64,000 nt of DNA. It comes from Buxus sempervirens (Eukaryota > Streptophyta > Magnoliopsida > Buxales > Buxaceae). Position numbers and translations under genes: made by a program. The stretch covers positions 43,328,766 through 43,392,765 of the forward strand of contig OX387184.1 in the NCBI GenBank assembly GCA_947561395.2. Direction: 5' to 3'. The notes beneath the pieces were generated by a model. That model had not been told where the DNA came from. It made no database searches and saw only the letters and a program-made list of their open reading frames with translations. Below are positions 44,314-56,137 of this stretch, piece after piece (positions within the stretch are counted from its first letter, which is position 1; every line of letters begins with the position of its first letter).

Positions 44314-46021
44314 AGTAAAACCCCAAATTTTTAGTAAATAAATAAATAATAATTAAATATGAATATCTTGAATGTCCATATATTTGTCAAAATAAATTAG
44401 AGAATAAACCTGGAAATTTCGGAAGAAATTAAATGGGTAGATGTAAAAATATCAAGAGAAGGGTATTTTGGTCAATTCTCATTAGATATTGAGAGATAAT
44501 TAAATACATTAATTAAATAATTATTATTAGACTTGAGAAATAATAATAGATTTAAGTTGGGGTTTAGATTGTCTATTAACAATGATATTTAAAGCTTAGT
44601 AATTTGAATAATGGCATATTCGTAATTATGCTTGATTTGAAGCCTGAAGTCAAGGAGATGAGAATTTTATTGAAGGATATTAATTACAATTATAGACGAT
44701 CACACTGATAGAGGAGATCCGGAGTTTGACGCAGATCTGACCGTTGGATCGTGACATATCAAGGAAAGAGTGGATTAAAGGTCATTATTAAATCTGATTG
44801 GTGGGTAAGTATAGAGCTCGTTAGTAGTGCAATGTGTGGGATCAGGAGTTTATAAAATAGGGCTTTTATATTTTATTTGAAGCTGATCGTAGGAGAGTTT
44901 TGTTTTGGGGCGTTTGACGGCTGCAGAGGGAGAAAACGAACGAGAGAGAGAGGGCGAGACCAAGCGAGTGGATTTCTAGTTTCTCGTCATCCCCGTAGCA
45001 TTTCATGTCTGTGAAGAAGGAGAAGAACGGTTCGAACAGAGGTAGGTAACACCCTGTTCTTGTCGTGGATTTGTGTTTTCTTCGTGTTTGATTGCAATCG
45101 CATATTTAATCGGAATATATGTGTATGTTACGTTAGATTATTGTTGTTTATACGTATAAGAATAGTTTGAAAGTGAGAAAAACACCCTGCGTACTCTCGG
45201 ATTAGCCGCACCATATAGGACGCTGAGGAGGCCGAGGTCGGCGTCCATAGGCGTTCTTAGGCGCTCCTTTTATTTAAACACAAAACACGCGTTTTTCGTA
45301 ACGCATAACCACCGAGGAATGCTTAGGAGCATGTGGTTGGCAATCTTAGGCGCCCGTTCAAAAGGGAGACCTAAGCGCTCGCTTTAGAAGAAAAACAGGG
45401 TAATTTAAAAGAACCGCCTAGTTAGGTTGCCTAGGCGAAGCTAGGCGACCAAATCGTCAAAAAAGCTTGTAATCATTACAAGCCTAAACTTTATATACTT
45501 CTTTTTCATTTAATGAATTAAAACTTAAACTTAAATACTTCCCTCTTACTTTATTTAATTAAACTAAAATCTAAATACTTTTATTTGCCTTTTTGACCCT
45601 CACCAAACGTTAAATAACTTGAAAAACTTAACATAAACCTAATTAGATTGTTTATGTGCATTAGTATTTCACTAAATCTAAACTTTAATAACTTTTGATA
45701 ATTTAACCAAATCTTAATTCAATCCTAATACTTTAAAACGACCCACATAAATTATTAAACAATTGAATTTTTATATTAATGTAATTAATACATTATTAGA
45801 ACCGCACTTTAGTGTGCGTGTTATGCATTCAATTTCCGGTGTAATTAAATATCTGTCAAACACTAAAACGGGATGTCACGTTAAGCGTATCTTTTTGTAC
45901 TGAACAAAATATTATGATTAATATACTGAAGAACCGTTGTTGGAACGAGACTAAGGTTTATCAAATAAACATGAACCAAATGTGTTATACATAATATTAA
46001 AATTGAGAATTTTTTGTATAT

Positions 46022-46290
46022 TGGCTTGGTGGCTAGTTGTATTGACAACCTGCTTGGTGGCAGGGATCTGTTTATATTACCTGCTTGGTGGCGGAGACCC
46101 ATACCCGCTTGGTGGCAGAGACCCTTTACCCACTTGGTGGCGAAGACCCTAACCCACTTGGTGGCAGAGACCCATACCCGCTTGGTAGCGGAGACCTTAA
46201 CCCGCTTGGTGGCGGAGACCTTAACCCGCTTGGTGGCAGAGACATTACCTCCTGTGGAGACTTTACCTGCTTGGTGGCAGAGACATTACC
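46022..46290 (+). repeat. 22-bp tandem repeat CCCGCTTGGTGGCAGAGAC in LTR D2
   Basis: About ten imperfect copies, matching the array of D1 in unit but not in copy order. The overlapping ORFs at 46014-46394 come from the repeat. Confidence 0.85.
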
Positions 46291-47031
46291 TCCTGCGGAA
46301 GAGACATATTTCCTCCTGTGGGACAGATGTATTTCCGATGGATTGCATCCTACAGGAGAGGTACCTCATGTGGGGGAGATGTAATTATGCGTGATTGCAT
46401 CCCACATGGGGGATGGGTGTGTGAGTTACCACTGAAAGGTGAGGAAGCTATCTCCTGCGGTAGAGGTAGATGTTGTGTGTCCACATCCTACGGTCGAGTT
46501 ATGCTATCTCTTGCAGGGGGTACCTGTAGTCGTAGAGATGTGCATTCTCCTGCAGAGTTTGTGTGGGTACTATGTGTTTAAGTCCTGCGGCAAAAGTAGG
46601 CTACTACTTGAAGGTGGACTTCTACTATTGATTATATGAATGATTCTGAGATTGGTTGATCAGTTTAGACATATCTAACGAGATTGTTTATTTAAATGAA
46701 ATGCTTAAATGTCATAATTGTACAGAACTGCTATGACTTAGTTTAAATTGTTAAAAATTGAATATTATGGAATCATGAAATAAGGGTTAAATTCTTCTTA
46801 AGGAAATACAAAATAGAATAAATTGAAACCAGGTAATTATGACTTAGAATACATTGTTCTGATAATTGAAATGAAATTTACATAATAAACTTTCTTTATT
46901 TAGAGCACTGTTTTGAGAATGGTTTTATATCGTGATTAATCGTTTACCTTACTGACTGTGATTACTCGATTATTTTACCTAGCATGAAACCACTGTTATT
47001 TTCCATATATATATAAATGGTTTTCTACATG

Positions 47032-50000
47032 TGTAAGCACCTTATTTTTGCACCCCTAGAAGTGCTGAAAATGAAAACCCTAGCAGAAAAGTCAAACCCT
47101 AAGGGGTCAAAAATTGACTTTTTGATCAAGTGAAAATTGGCCACCTTGCTTTATCTCAATGGATAGAGAATCTCGACACGAGTCCAACGCAACTGAGTTT
47201 GCTGGAATCGGAGTCCGGATGAAGGTTCTATGGGCCGGTCAAACTTGAGGGGAGACGAAAGTTGACTTTTTGTCGAACCCCGGGCCAGGTGTTTAGCCCT
47301 ATGTCATTGGATAGGGGACTCCGATACGATCCTAACACAATTGAGTTTGCCCAAATCGGAGTCCGGATGAAGGAGATATGAGCTGTCGAAGTTCCCGAGC
47401 ATCAAAACCAGAAACTGCACACGTGGCAAAAGAACTGCACACGTGGCAGCAAATGCAGCAAAATATCTCAATGGGGCAATCTTTAAATATCCAAAACTTG
47501 CCAAATATCTTAGGGACTAAACCAAAATTCGCAGGGGGCAATCTGCAGATATCCAAAAGTGTTAAATCGGTCGAATCAGTCAAATCGGTCAAGTCGAGGG
47601 GCAAATCCGTAATTTTTTCAATTTGTATCCGATCAAATATGTCGGATACACATGCTTTTTTTTCATATCCGACATCAAATGTCGAATACAAAGATTTGCT
47701 CGGCGAGATTTGCGCCGATTCGCAGATAGATTCGCGGCGGCATTTAATTTTCGAAATTATTATGTCATGTATCCGACATAATATGCCGGATACAAAGGGA
47801 GTGCAGTGTATCCGACATAATATGCCGGATACAAAGGAAGTGTAGTGTATCCGACATTAAATGCCGGATACAAAAATTTATCTATAAAGGCAACTGTAGC
47901 CCCATTTTGGGAGTTGGCTTCTTTTTTGCTGTTTTTCCCTTTTCTCCCCCTTGGCTACTGCTCCGAAATCCCCTCTCCTTGCCTCCTTTAGGCCCCCCAT
48001 ACTCTTCAAGCACCACTTGAAGACTCTCCCACTCTCTTTTTCTTCTTCTTCTCCGTTCTTCACCTAAATCAAGGGAGGACTTGGTGCTATTGGTATCGAA
48101 GAGGAGTGCTCCAGCCACTGTTTGAGTTCGAAAGGAGGCTCCACGTGCCTTATTCCAGGGTTAAACCCTAAGGTAATGTCCTTGGTGGTATTATGTTTAA
48201 CATAGTTTGAAATGAGCATCTTTTGAGCATGCTGTAATATTTTTTGTCGAAGCATGTTTTCCATAGCTTGTCATTGTTATCTTATTTGCATGGGGGAGCA
48301 TGTTCCCCCATTTGATTATCCATCCATTGTACCCCATTTTTAACCCCCCTCATTCCCTTCTTTAAATAGTTTTACTCGAATGATTTTGCATGTGTGCTGA
48401 GCTTGAAGGTAGTGATTTAATTTATGAGCTTAGGCTAGATTATCTAAGTCATGTTATTCATGCATATTTCTTGGAAAGCATGTTCCCCACGCCCCTTTTG
48501 CTATATCCCTTAGCTAGTGTTATAGACAGCATGATGTTATCCTCTCCCTAGCACATGCACGCATGCACGCCTTCATACACCATGGGAACCGTGCTATGCC
48601 ATTTCCTGCGCAAGTTGTTAGCTATTTTAGGGTATATATAAGCACACATATACCTCATGTTTTGTGCCCGTAGCCCATGATGAAGCCTACGCTCCCTTTT
48701 GTTTTCTTTTGGTTAAAAAGCATGCATGATTGATCCTGATTGGTGCCCCTCCTTATTGCCTCACTTGTTGGATACAATGGGAGATTGGTGGAGCCAGTAC
48801 AGGGATACTCAGGTCCCTCTCACACCATTGGGACACCTTAGGGAGCCTAGAAACCTCAATCCCATGCAAAAATCCGAAATAGAGGCCTCTGTATGTTGAT
48901 CCGGCAACTTAGGCCGGATCAACAGAAACCCATTCGTAACCAGCCAAAGGTGCCGGATACACTGTGTCCTATGTGTAACCGGCATCTCAGGCCGGCTACA
49001 CTGCCAGAATGTTATTTTTGCTGTTTTGTGATCTTGTGCTGTTTTGTTGGTTTGATTGATCAATCCGGATAAATCAGTAGGGTTTTCGGGTCACCCGAGA
49101 ACCCAAGATGGGCCATGGACCAACCCGGTCCAAATTGATTTCTAGTGGGCCTTCCAACGGGGCCCACCAAGCCCGACAAACTTATTTTTACTAAATCAAG
49201 ATAATCAAAGTGATTGAGTGGGCCAAACCCATTGAGGCACACCAAAGCCCATTTGGGAAGCATGCTAGCTTAGACTTAGGCATGGTGTGGCCGAGACCGC
49301 GGGTAGGGCCTGTCGAGCCCACTAAGCCCATTGAACCCAACCAAGGTTAGGGTTTTCAAACCCTAACTCAGGAAGCCTTGGGCTTTCAAGCCCAAGCCCA
49401 GGTAAAGGGCCCCAAGCCCAAAGCCTAGCCCATTTTGGGAAAGATTAATCAAAAATAAACTCAAAACAATTGGCAACCAGGACGAGGCCCACTCAGGGGC
49501 CCGCAAGTCAATCCAAACTCACTTTTGTATGGAACTAAGTTTAATATCTAACTTGAACATTAAATAAAATCAATTCATTTGAACCAAGCCCAAAGGGCCT
49601 CTCAGGCTAGACCGAGGCCCACCAGGGGACACGTGGGCTCAACCAAGCCCACCAAGGGATCCGCAGGCCTTCCAACGGGGCCTGCCTAATCTGACTCACA
49701 TCACTTTAAGCTAAGAAAGATAAAATCAAGTAAAGGAACCCACACCATTTTGGCGGTCCCACCAGACTTAACAAAATTTGAATGTTGGATTAGGAATCAG
49801 GTGAGTGAGAGACCAAAGGTTGACTCAAACCAGGGAAACCATGGGACCCGTCATTCGACGGGGTGGACTGGGGTGTCTACGGACTTCCCCAAACCGCAAC
49901 CGAGACCCTACTCAGAATCTCAAGCCGCAGACCAAGCCCTAATAAACAAACTTAGGCACCCAGGTGTCTGCCTGCACCCCATCAAGCAGTGGTGACTCCA

Positions 50001-50066
50001 AACAAATCCCGAGGCATGCATCATTTTGCATGCGCCCCGTCGTGCAACCGAAATTAGGTGCGCACA
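47032..50066 (+). mobile_element. LTR B4: solo LTR of the Tat-1 family in LTR D2
   Basis: TGTAAGCACC to TTAGGTGCGCACA, 3035 bp, with a perfect duplication ACATG (47027-47031 and 50067-50071). It contains CCGGATAC palindromes (47625-47872), TATAAAG at 47883, donor-like GTAATG at 48173, a second palindrome cluster (48890-49005) and TGGTGACTC at 49990-49998, one base off the U5 motif of the other copies. Confidence 0.92.
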
Positions 50067-50521
50067 ACATGCATAATGTTACCTACTCAGTTATTCGTAT
50101 CTCACCCCTACTTTATATTCTATTTTTCAGGTCATCTTGGAGAGGACGCCACGGGTTACACTGGTAGTGGGTTGAAGTCTAGAAAATCTAGATGAAAAGA
50201 TTAGGATAATTTTATATAGTTGTATTTATTTTATTGGAATCATAATAGATGAGTTGGTAGGATATTAAGAGTTAGTTAATTTGTAGTTGCCTTCCATATG
50301 ATTAATTGATGTAATAGGAAGATCCAGGTTCAAATGAATAATTTAAGCTTCGTAGCACTCTGATAAGTCTTTGTTCTCTGTTTCTCTATCTTTTGGGCTG
50401 ATTGTAATGTACCACAAGTTAATGCCTTGATCTGAGTCAAAAAAAAAAAGAAAAAAAAATGACCCGGATTCGGGGCGTTACACCATCCCCCTAAGGCTGG
50501 CTATCTAAGGTTAGGACCACG

Positions 50522-50533
50522 GCTCTGATACCA
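50522..50533 (-). promoter_or_regulatory. Primer-binding site of element F (initiator Met tRNA type)
   Basis: On the minus strand TGGTATCAGAGC follows the LTR F end GGGGCGTTACA by four bases. Only about 55 bp of F's leader remain before element D interrupts it at 50482. Confidence 0.87.
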
Positions 50534-50928
50534 CCTCTGTAACGCCCCAAACCCGAGTTTATGCAAACCGACACCTAACCCGAATCCGGTTCGCTACTAT
50601 AACAACCCGAATCCAACTCAACAACCGAATTCGAGATGCTACCGGCCCATATCACATATTCATCAATAATTAACCAGACCGAAGAATTAAAATAATCCAT
50701 TCAATATTAATAATCAGAGTGCAAAATCATCAATGTGCGGAAGTGTAGTCTAACATCCTCATACAGAAATAAATAACCATCCAATCCAAGTGATCAAGTC
50801 TGGTAATAATGAAAGGTCACTAAAGCTCTAAATCTCTCTAGTACATCAAAACCAAATAAATAATAAAATCAAACTGCCAAGTACTAAAAAGTCTTCTCTC
50901 CTTGACCTCAGATCAAGTCAGGATAATA

Positions 50929-52123
50929 TGAAAGAGTAGAGGACTACTCTAAAGGTCCACGATCTACAACAATTAAAAACTTAACAATGCGCAAACAACA
51001 CACAGAGATTATACGAGGAAACCTGAATCCAGATCCAGGAAAAACCTCGAGTCTATATGAGGCGACTAACCCTTAGAAACTCCACTATTGAATGAAAGTC
51101 AATTACAAAGGGAAACACACCTAACCTTTACAATTGAACTCACTCAACAGCAATCCACAGCCCGAATCCACGAACTGTAGCACAACCTGAATCCAAAGCT
51201 TGAATCCACGAACTGCAACACAGCTCGAATCGACGAACTGCAACACAGCTTGAATCCATAAGCTGCAAGAGACGATCAATTCAGATCCACAGTTCGAATC
51301 CACGAACTGTAACACAGCTTGAATCCACAAGCTGCAATTCACGATCAATCCAGATTGTGACAATCACCTCAGAGTCCACTGAGATGATCCAATGCAATAG
51401 GAATCCATCTATGCATCAAACAAAGTCGATCACCAATCCAGGAGATCTCACAATCAAGTGAAGTTTCGAACCGAAGAAGAATCCTCTAACTTCAATTCCA
51501 GGTGATCTCTCTCAGATCTCCCCCTCACTCGATCACCGACTCTCTAAAGATCAATTGAATGAATCTCGAACACCTCAAGATCCACAACACATTAATCAAA
51601 AGAAAAAGTCACATCAAAAAGAATACAGCTCGTCTATTTAAAGAAGAAATCTCAAATTGCGTTGAGCGCTGGTGGCATCGTGGTGCGATCGGGGTAGACG
51701 GCTGGAAGCGAACTCAAATCCCGCTCAAATCCAAAAGACCCAGTTAAGGGCGCGCTGCCAGCGGGAGGGAACGCGGCATGTGCACAGCTGATTTGTTGAT
51801 CTTCAATCTTGCTCTGCGCTACCAGTGGCGTGTCGGCGTCGCCTTACGAAGCTGGTACGCGTGCTTTACTTTCAAAGTGCTATCTCACTTATGCGCTGCC
51901 AGCGGAGTGGCAGCGGCGTTCTTCATTGCAAGTGCCTTTACGAAATGTTCTTCTTTTAGATTTCCTTGAGCTACCAGCGGCGTGGTAGATGTGTGGCAGC
52001 CTCACTTTCCTCTTTACAAAATTCATAGAATTTATATTTTGATTCTGCACATCTTGAAGATTATTAGAGGATATAATTTGTCAAACATTTGCCATATAAG
52101 GAGTGTGAGTTTTCACACTTACA
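50929..52123 (-). repeat. Copia element 3' LTR
   Basis: 1195 bp; on the plus strand TGAAAGAGTAGAGG to CACACTTACA. It is 76 bp shorter than the 5' LTR, mostly from fewer copies of an internal repeat of about 60-70 bp and an 11-bp gap near 51750. Scattered substitutions suggest 1-2% divergence. Confidence 0.9.
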
Positions 52124-52138
52124 ATCTCCCCCTTGGCA
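52124..52138 (-). promoter_or_regulatory. Polypurine tract of the copia element
   Basis: On the minus strand CAAGGGGGAGAT precedes TGTAAGTGTG, the LTR start. This is the usual copia form. Confidence 0.85.
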
Positions 52139-52450
52139 AATGCCTGACAACAAACTTACAACAGTTCTTATTATCAAATTCAGAATTCCATTTAAACATT
52201 CAAAATACCATGATAAGAGAGAATTCAGAATTTCATTCATGTTCAGAGAAAATATACAGTATTCAGACGAAATATACAGTGTTCAGCAAATATATACACA
52301 TTCAGCCAAACAAAAAACTCCCCCATAAACCTACGTCCAGAAACCCCAAAGACCAACAAAAAAAAAAAAACACAGACCAACAGAACAAACAACAAAAAAC
52401 AACTTGATGATAAAAAAAAAAACCATCAACCAGCACCAGCAGCAACATCA

Positions 52451-53426
52451 TCAAAATGACTCCCCCTTTCTGAAAGGAGGTTTCGGATCCCAAGTTTTGG
52501 AGTAATGCAGATAAGCATCTTGGGACCGGGAGCGCAACCAACAGAGCTTGTGATCCATCTTCAGCTGAGTTCTTCGAATGCTGCCCAGAAAATGTTCAGC
52601 TTCGTTTTGCATTCGTTGCTGAGCAGCAACATCCCTTTGCACCTCGCCACAAGCAAAATCAACATCCTTTGCAAGCTTCTCCAGCTTCTCCTGGGTCTCT
52701 GATTTGAACATGCTCATCATGAGCATTTGAGCCCTAACCTCAGAATTGAAAGCCTCCTGGGAGGCTTGCATGGAGTTCAACTTGTCCAGGATTGCCATAG
52801 CATCCGAACTGGACAAGGAGGAGTGAGAAGAGGAAGGCTCTGAAGAAGCCAACCGAAAAGGATTTGCTCGTTTGCTTCGGGTGAGAGTGGAGTCATCAAT
52901 GGGGAGGTTTAGGATGAAGAACCATTTCTACAGGATCAGGGAGGACCCCTTGATGAATGCACAAGAATGAGATAAAAATCCCAAATGGAAGAGCAGCAGT
53001 CTAGGATTTTAAATTCCGAGACTGAAGGATTTGATTGAAAATGATTGACGGAAGACAGACACTGTCTCTGTTCCAGATAGCATGAAGGAGTCGTGCTCTA
53101 GAGTGAGAAATCTCAGAATGATGATCTGAGGGAACCAAAGAAGCACAGATAAACAGATTCAAGATCTGGAGAAGATCTTGAAGAGAACCATGAGGAAGAT
53201 AGTTGGGCTTATTTTTGATGGAGGTGGGAGCACCCTGAACAATAAGAGAAGGAATGATTGACTCCATGGGAGGTTCAGAGTGAGAATCAAAGAAGTCAAA
53301 GGAAGGAGAATCAATTCTAGACTTCTTCTTGGGAGGCATGATGAAACAAAAACAGAAAAAAAATAGACGAAAGAGAAGAACACAGGCAAAGCTCGACAAT
53401 GCCCTAATGGCAGAACAATCTTCCAA
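52451..53426 (-). pseudogene. Sirevirus-type extra (env-like) ORF, broken
   Basis: Two minus-strand ORFs form one ancestral frame. The first (53426 to 53001) includes MPPKKKSRIDSPSFDFFDSH, a basic patch followed by a Ser/Pro-rich region, and ends in a predicted globular part. An in-frame TAG lies just after it, then more coding sequence and a frameshift near 52900, before the second ORF (52852 to 52451), which looks coiled-coil (KLNSMQASQEAFNSEV). Its place downstream of RNase H and its composition match the plant 'putative transposon protein'/env-like ORFs of Sireviruses. No signal peptide or clear fusion peptide is seen, and function is unknown. Confidence 0.6.
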
Positions 53427-54660
53427 ACCCTAACTAAGAAGAACGAGAGAAGAACACTGAATAGGAAGAAAAAAAATGAAGAAGCAAGATGAAGATAGTA
53501 AAAAAATTTTTACCTGAACAGTGGACACGGTGAAGGAAGGTAAGCACGAAGGCAAAGAAAGACCACGACGCGAGGAGCGAGGAGCACCGCAGACAAGAAA
53601 AAAACAAAGGTAAAAAGTGAAACAGATTTTCACTTTTTATAGACAGACAGAACACGCTGCCAGCGTGCATCCAGCGGCGCTTAACAGGGCAGGTGCCAAA
53701 GCATGAAGAAAGGAGAAGGCTACCAGCACGCTTCTAGCGACGTAGAAGGTGCACATGCACAAACAAAAAAAAAACACTCACAAGGCAAAAATTTATAAAA
53801 AAAGTTTGAACTATTCTTCATGAAAAACTCATACCTCTAAACACAAAGCTAAGATTTTAACTAAACTAAAAATCATCCAGATAATCAACTTTTATTCAAT
53901 CTAAGAAGTACTTATCACAAAACTGATCTTGAAGAACCTATCAAGGTTAATTCAGATGTGACACATTTCATATCTATGACCAAAATTTCCTTCATGGTTT
54001 CTCATACTATAAATTTTCTTCAAGATAATGAGCACACACGCATATTAATGAAACATTGCTTGTGTAGTGTGTGAAATATTTTTTACTTTTACACTTTATG
54101 CATATGGAAGGCTATTTTAGTGTAATTATACTTAGAAAGTATAGACATACCCCAAACTTCATTTTGGTGGCTTTCACACATCAGAGATAGGTAGCCTTTT
54201 CTAATCTCTTTTTCTTTTCTTTTTGTAGAAGGCATTGACCCTTAAAAAACCTGAGTTTACAGTTCATTCCAAGAATATACCTTCTTTCTCTTTTTCTTTT
54301 TGAGAATTACAGTGGTTTTCACTCTAATCTCTATGGCAGCCATTTCCAAAACTTTTCTTTTCATAAAGGTGATAGCCTATAGATCCCAAGCTTCAACACA
54401 CAATAAACTTCAATACACGAAGGTGTTTAAGACAAAAGTGATAGTTGAGAACACAACATTACAGTCAATATGCATAGACTCAAGCTTCCTGAATTAAGAT
54501 TTTAGTATCAAGAACACATAAATTCATTTTGAACAGACATGTAAATCATTTTACATCTAAATTAACTCAAAACAGAACCTGATTTTCAGTTTTGAGAGCA
54601 TACTCCTAGGGATTTCCTAAGAGTTTCAAATCTGTTCTGATCTAAAGGTTTAGTGAAAAT
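53427..54660 (-). other. Copia spacer between RNase H and the extra ORF
   Basis: Non-coding except that the tail of the polyprotein continues out of frame at about 54590-54660 (DQNRFETLRKSLGVCS). The rest has T-rich tracts and no supported gene. Confidence 0.6.
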
Positions 54661-54665
54661 ATCAG

Positions 54666-56087
54666 CTAACTGTTTTTCAGTAGATATATATTCAATCTAA
54701 TAGTTTTGTCTTCAATTAACTCTCTTATCAAGTGATGCTTGATGTCTATATGTTTAGTCCTTGAGTGTTGAACAGGATTTTTGGAAATATTTATGGCACT
54801 TTGATTGTCACAGAAGAGAATCATTTGGTCCTGATCTAAATCATAATCAGATAGCATTTGTTTCATCCAAATTAGTTGAGTACAACTGCTTCCTGCAGCA
54901 ATGTACTCTGCTTCAGCTATACTCAGTGAAACTGAGTTTTGCTTTTTGCTTAACCAAGCAATGAGGTTATTACCCATATAAAAGCAACCACCAGAGGTTC
55001 TTTTTCTATCATCCATACATCCAGCCCAATCAGCATCAGTGTATCCAGTAAGATATGGGTTTGTTTCTTTGGAGAACCAGATTCCCAAATCAACAGTTCC
55101 ATTTACATACTTTATAATCCTTTTCACAGCATTTAGATGAGATTCTTTAGGATTAGCCTGATATCTTGCACAAACTCCAACACTAAAACTTATATCAGGT
55201 CTACTTGCTGTTAAGTACAGAAGACTTCCAATCATCCCTCTGTACAAGGTAGGGTCTATATCCTTCCCAGATTCATCTTTTCCAAGCTTTAAGCTAGTAC
55301 TCATAGGAGTCCTAGCATGTTTTGCATGAGTTAAACTGAATCTCTTGACTAGATTTCTAGCATATTTTGCTTGAGAGAAAAAAATCCCTTGTTGAGATTG
55401 ATAAATCTCAAGTCCTAAGAAAAAATTCAGTTCACCCATCATACTCATCTCAAATTCACTCTTCATTAAGTCTCCAAAAGAGTGAACATGATTTTCAGAA
55501 GTAGATCCAAACACTATGTCATCAACATAGATTTGAGCAATTAAAATATGCTTGGACTCTCTTTGAATAAACAGAGTTTTATCTACATTTCCTCTCATAA
55601 ATCCAGATTCAAGTAAGAATGAGGTGAGTCTCTCATACCAAGCTCTAGGAGCTTGTTTGGGTCCATACAAGGCTTTGTTCAGCTTATAAACATGTTTAGG
55701 ATGATTTGAGTCCTCAAATCCTTTAGGTTGCTCTACATAAACCTCTTCATTCAGATATCCATTCAAGAATGCACTCTTAACATCCATTTGAAACAGTTTA
55801 AACTTCAAATAGCATGCAATAGACAAGAGTAATCTGATTGACTCTAACCTAGCTACAGGAGCAAAGGTTTCATCAAAATCTATTCCTTCTACTTGAGTGT
55901 ATCCCTGAGCAACAAGCCTAGCTTTATTTCTGGTTACAATCCCATTTTCATCAGATTTGTTCTTAAAAATCCATTTGGTTCCTATCACATTCAGATTAGA
56001 GGGTCTTTCCACCAATTCCCATACATTATTTCTAGTAAATTGGTTTAGTTCTTCATGCATAGCATTTAACCAAGATTCATCCAACAA
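54666..56087 (-). pseudogene. Copia reverse transcriptase and RNase H
   Basis: A 473-codon minus-strand ORF begins in the RT with [20 protein letters not shown], then [11 protein letters not shown] and the catalytic YVDD ([10 protein letters not shown]). The RNase H part has [29 protein letters not shown] and [20 protein letters not shown], so its catalytic residues are visible. A frameshift near 56110 separates it from the integrase and another near 54670 cuts the last 30 or so residues. It would copy element RNA in the particle. Confidence 0.9.
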
Positions 56088-56137
56088 GGCATCTTTATAA
56101 GATTTTGGCTCAAATTGAGATAAATAAGAGGAAAATC

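Larger units (their letters stand above)
35226..50482 (+). mobile_element. Element D: gag-only Ty3/gypsy element (Tekay/Del-like), visible part
   Basis: The order is 3' part of the 5' LTR (D1), iMet-type primer site, gag in two pieces split by LTR E, a short non-coding stretch with TTCGAGGACGAA and a purine tract, then the 3' LTR (D2). No protease, RT, RNase H, integrase or chromodomain is present. D lies in the leader of element F, followed at 50483 by CCATC, a presumed TSD whose partner is outside the window. Confidence 0.78.
44314..50482 (+). repeat. LTR D2: element D 3' LTR, interrupted by LTR B4
   Basis: It begins AGTAAAACCCC (TG mutated to AG) and ends GATTCGGGGCGTTACA; about 3.1 kb without B4. 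A TATA-like TTTATAAAATAG lies near 44864, donor-like GTAGGT at 45042 and acceptor-like TTTTTCAG ending 50130. Short GGCGCTC/GAGCGCC words cluster at 45190-45450, as in LTRs A, E and F. Confidence 0.85.
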
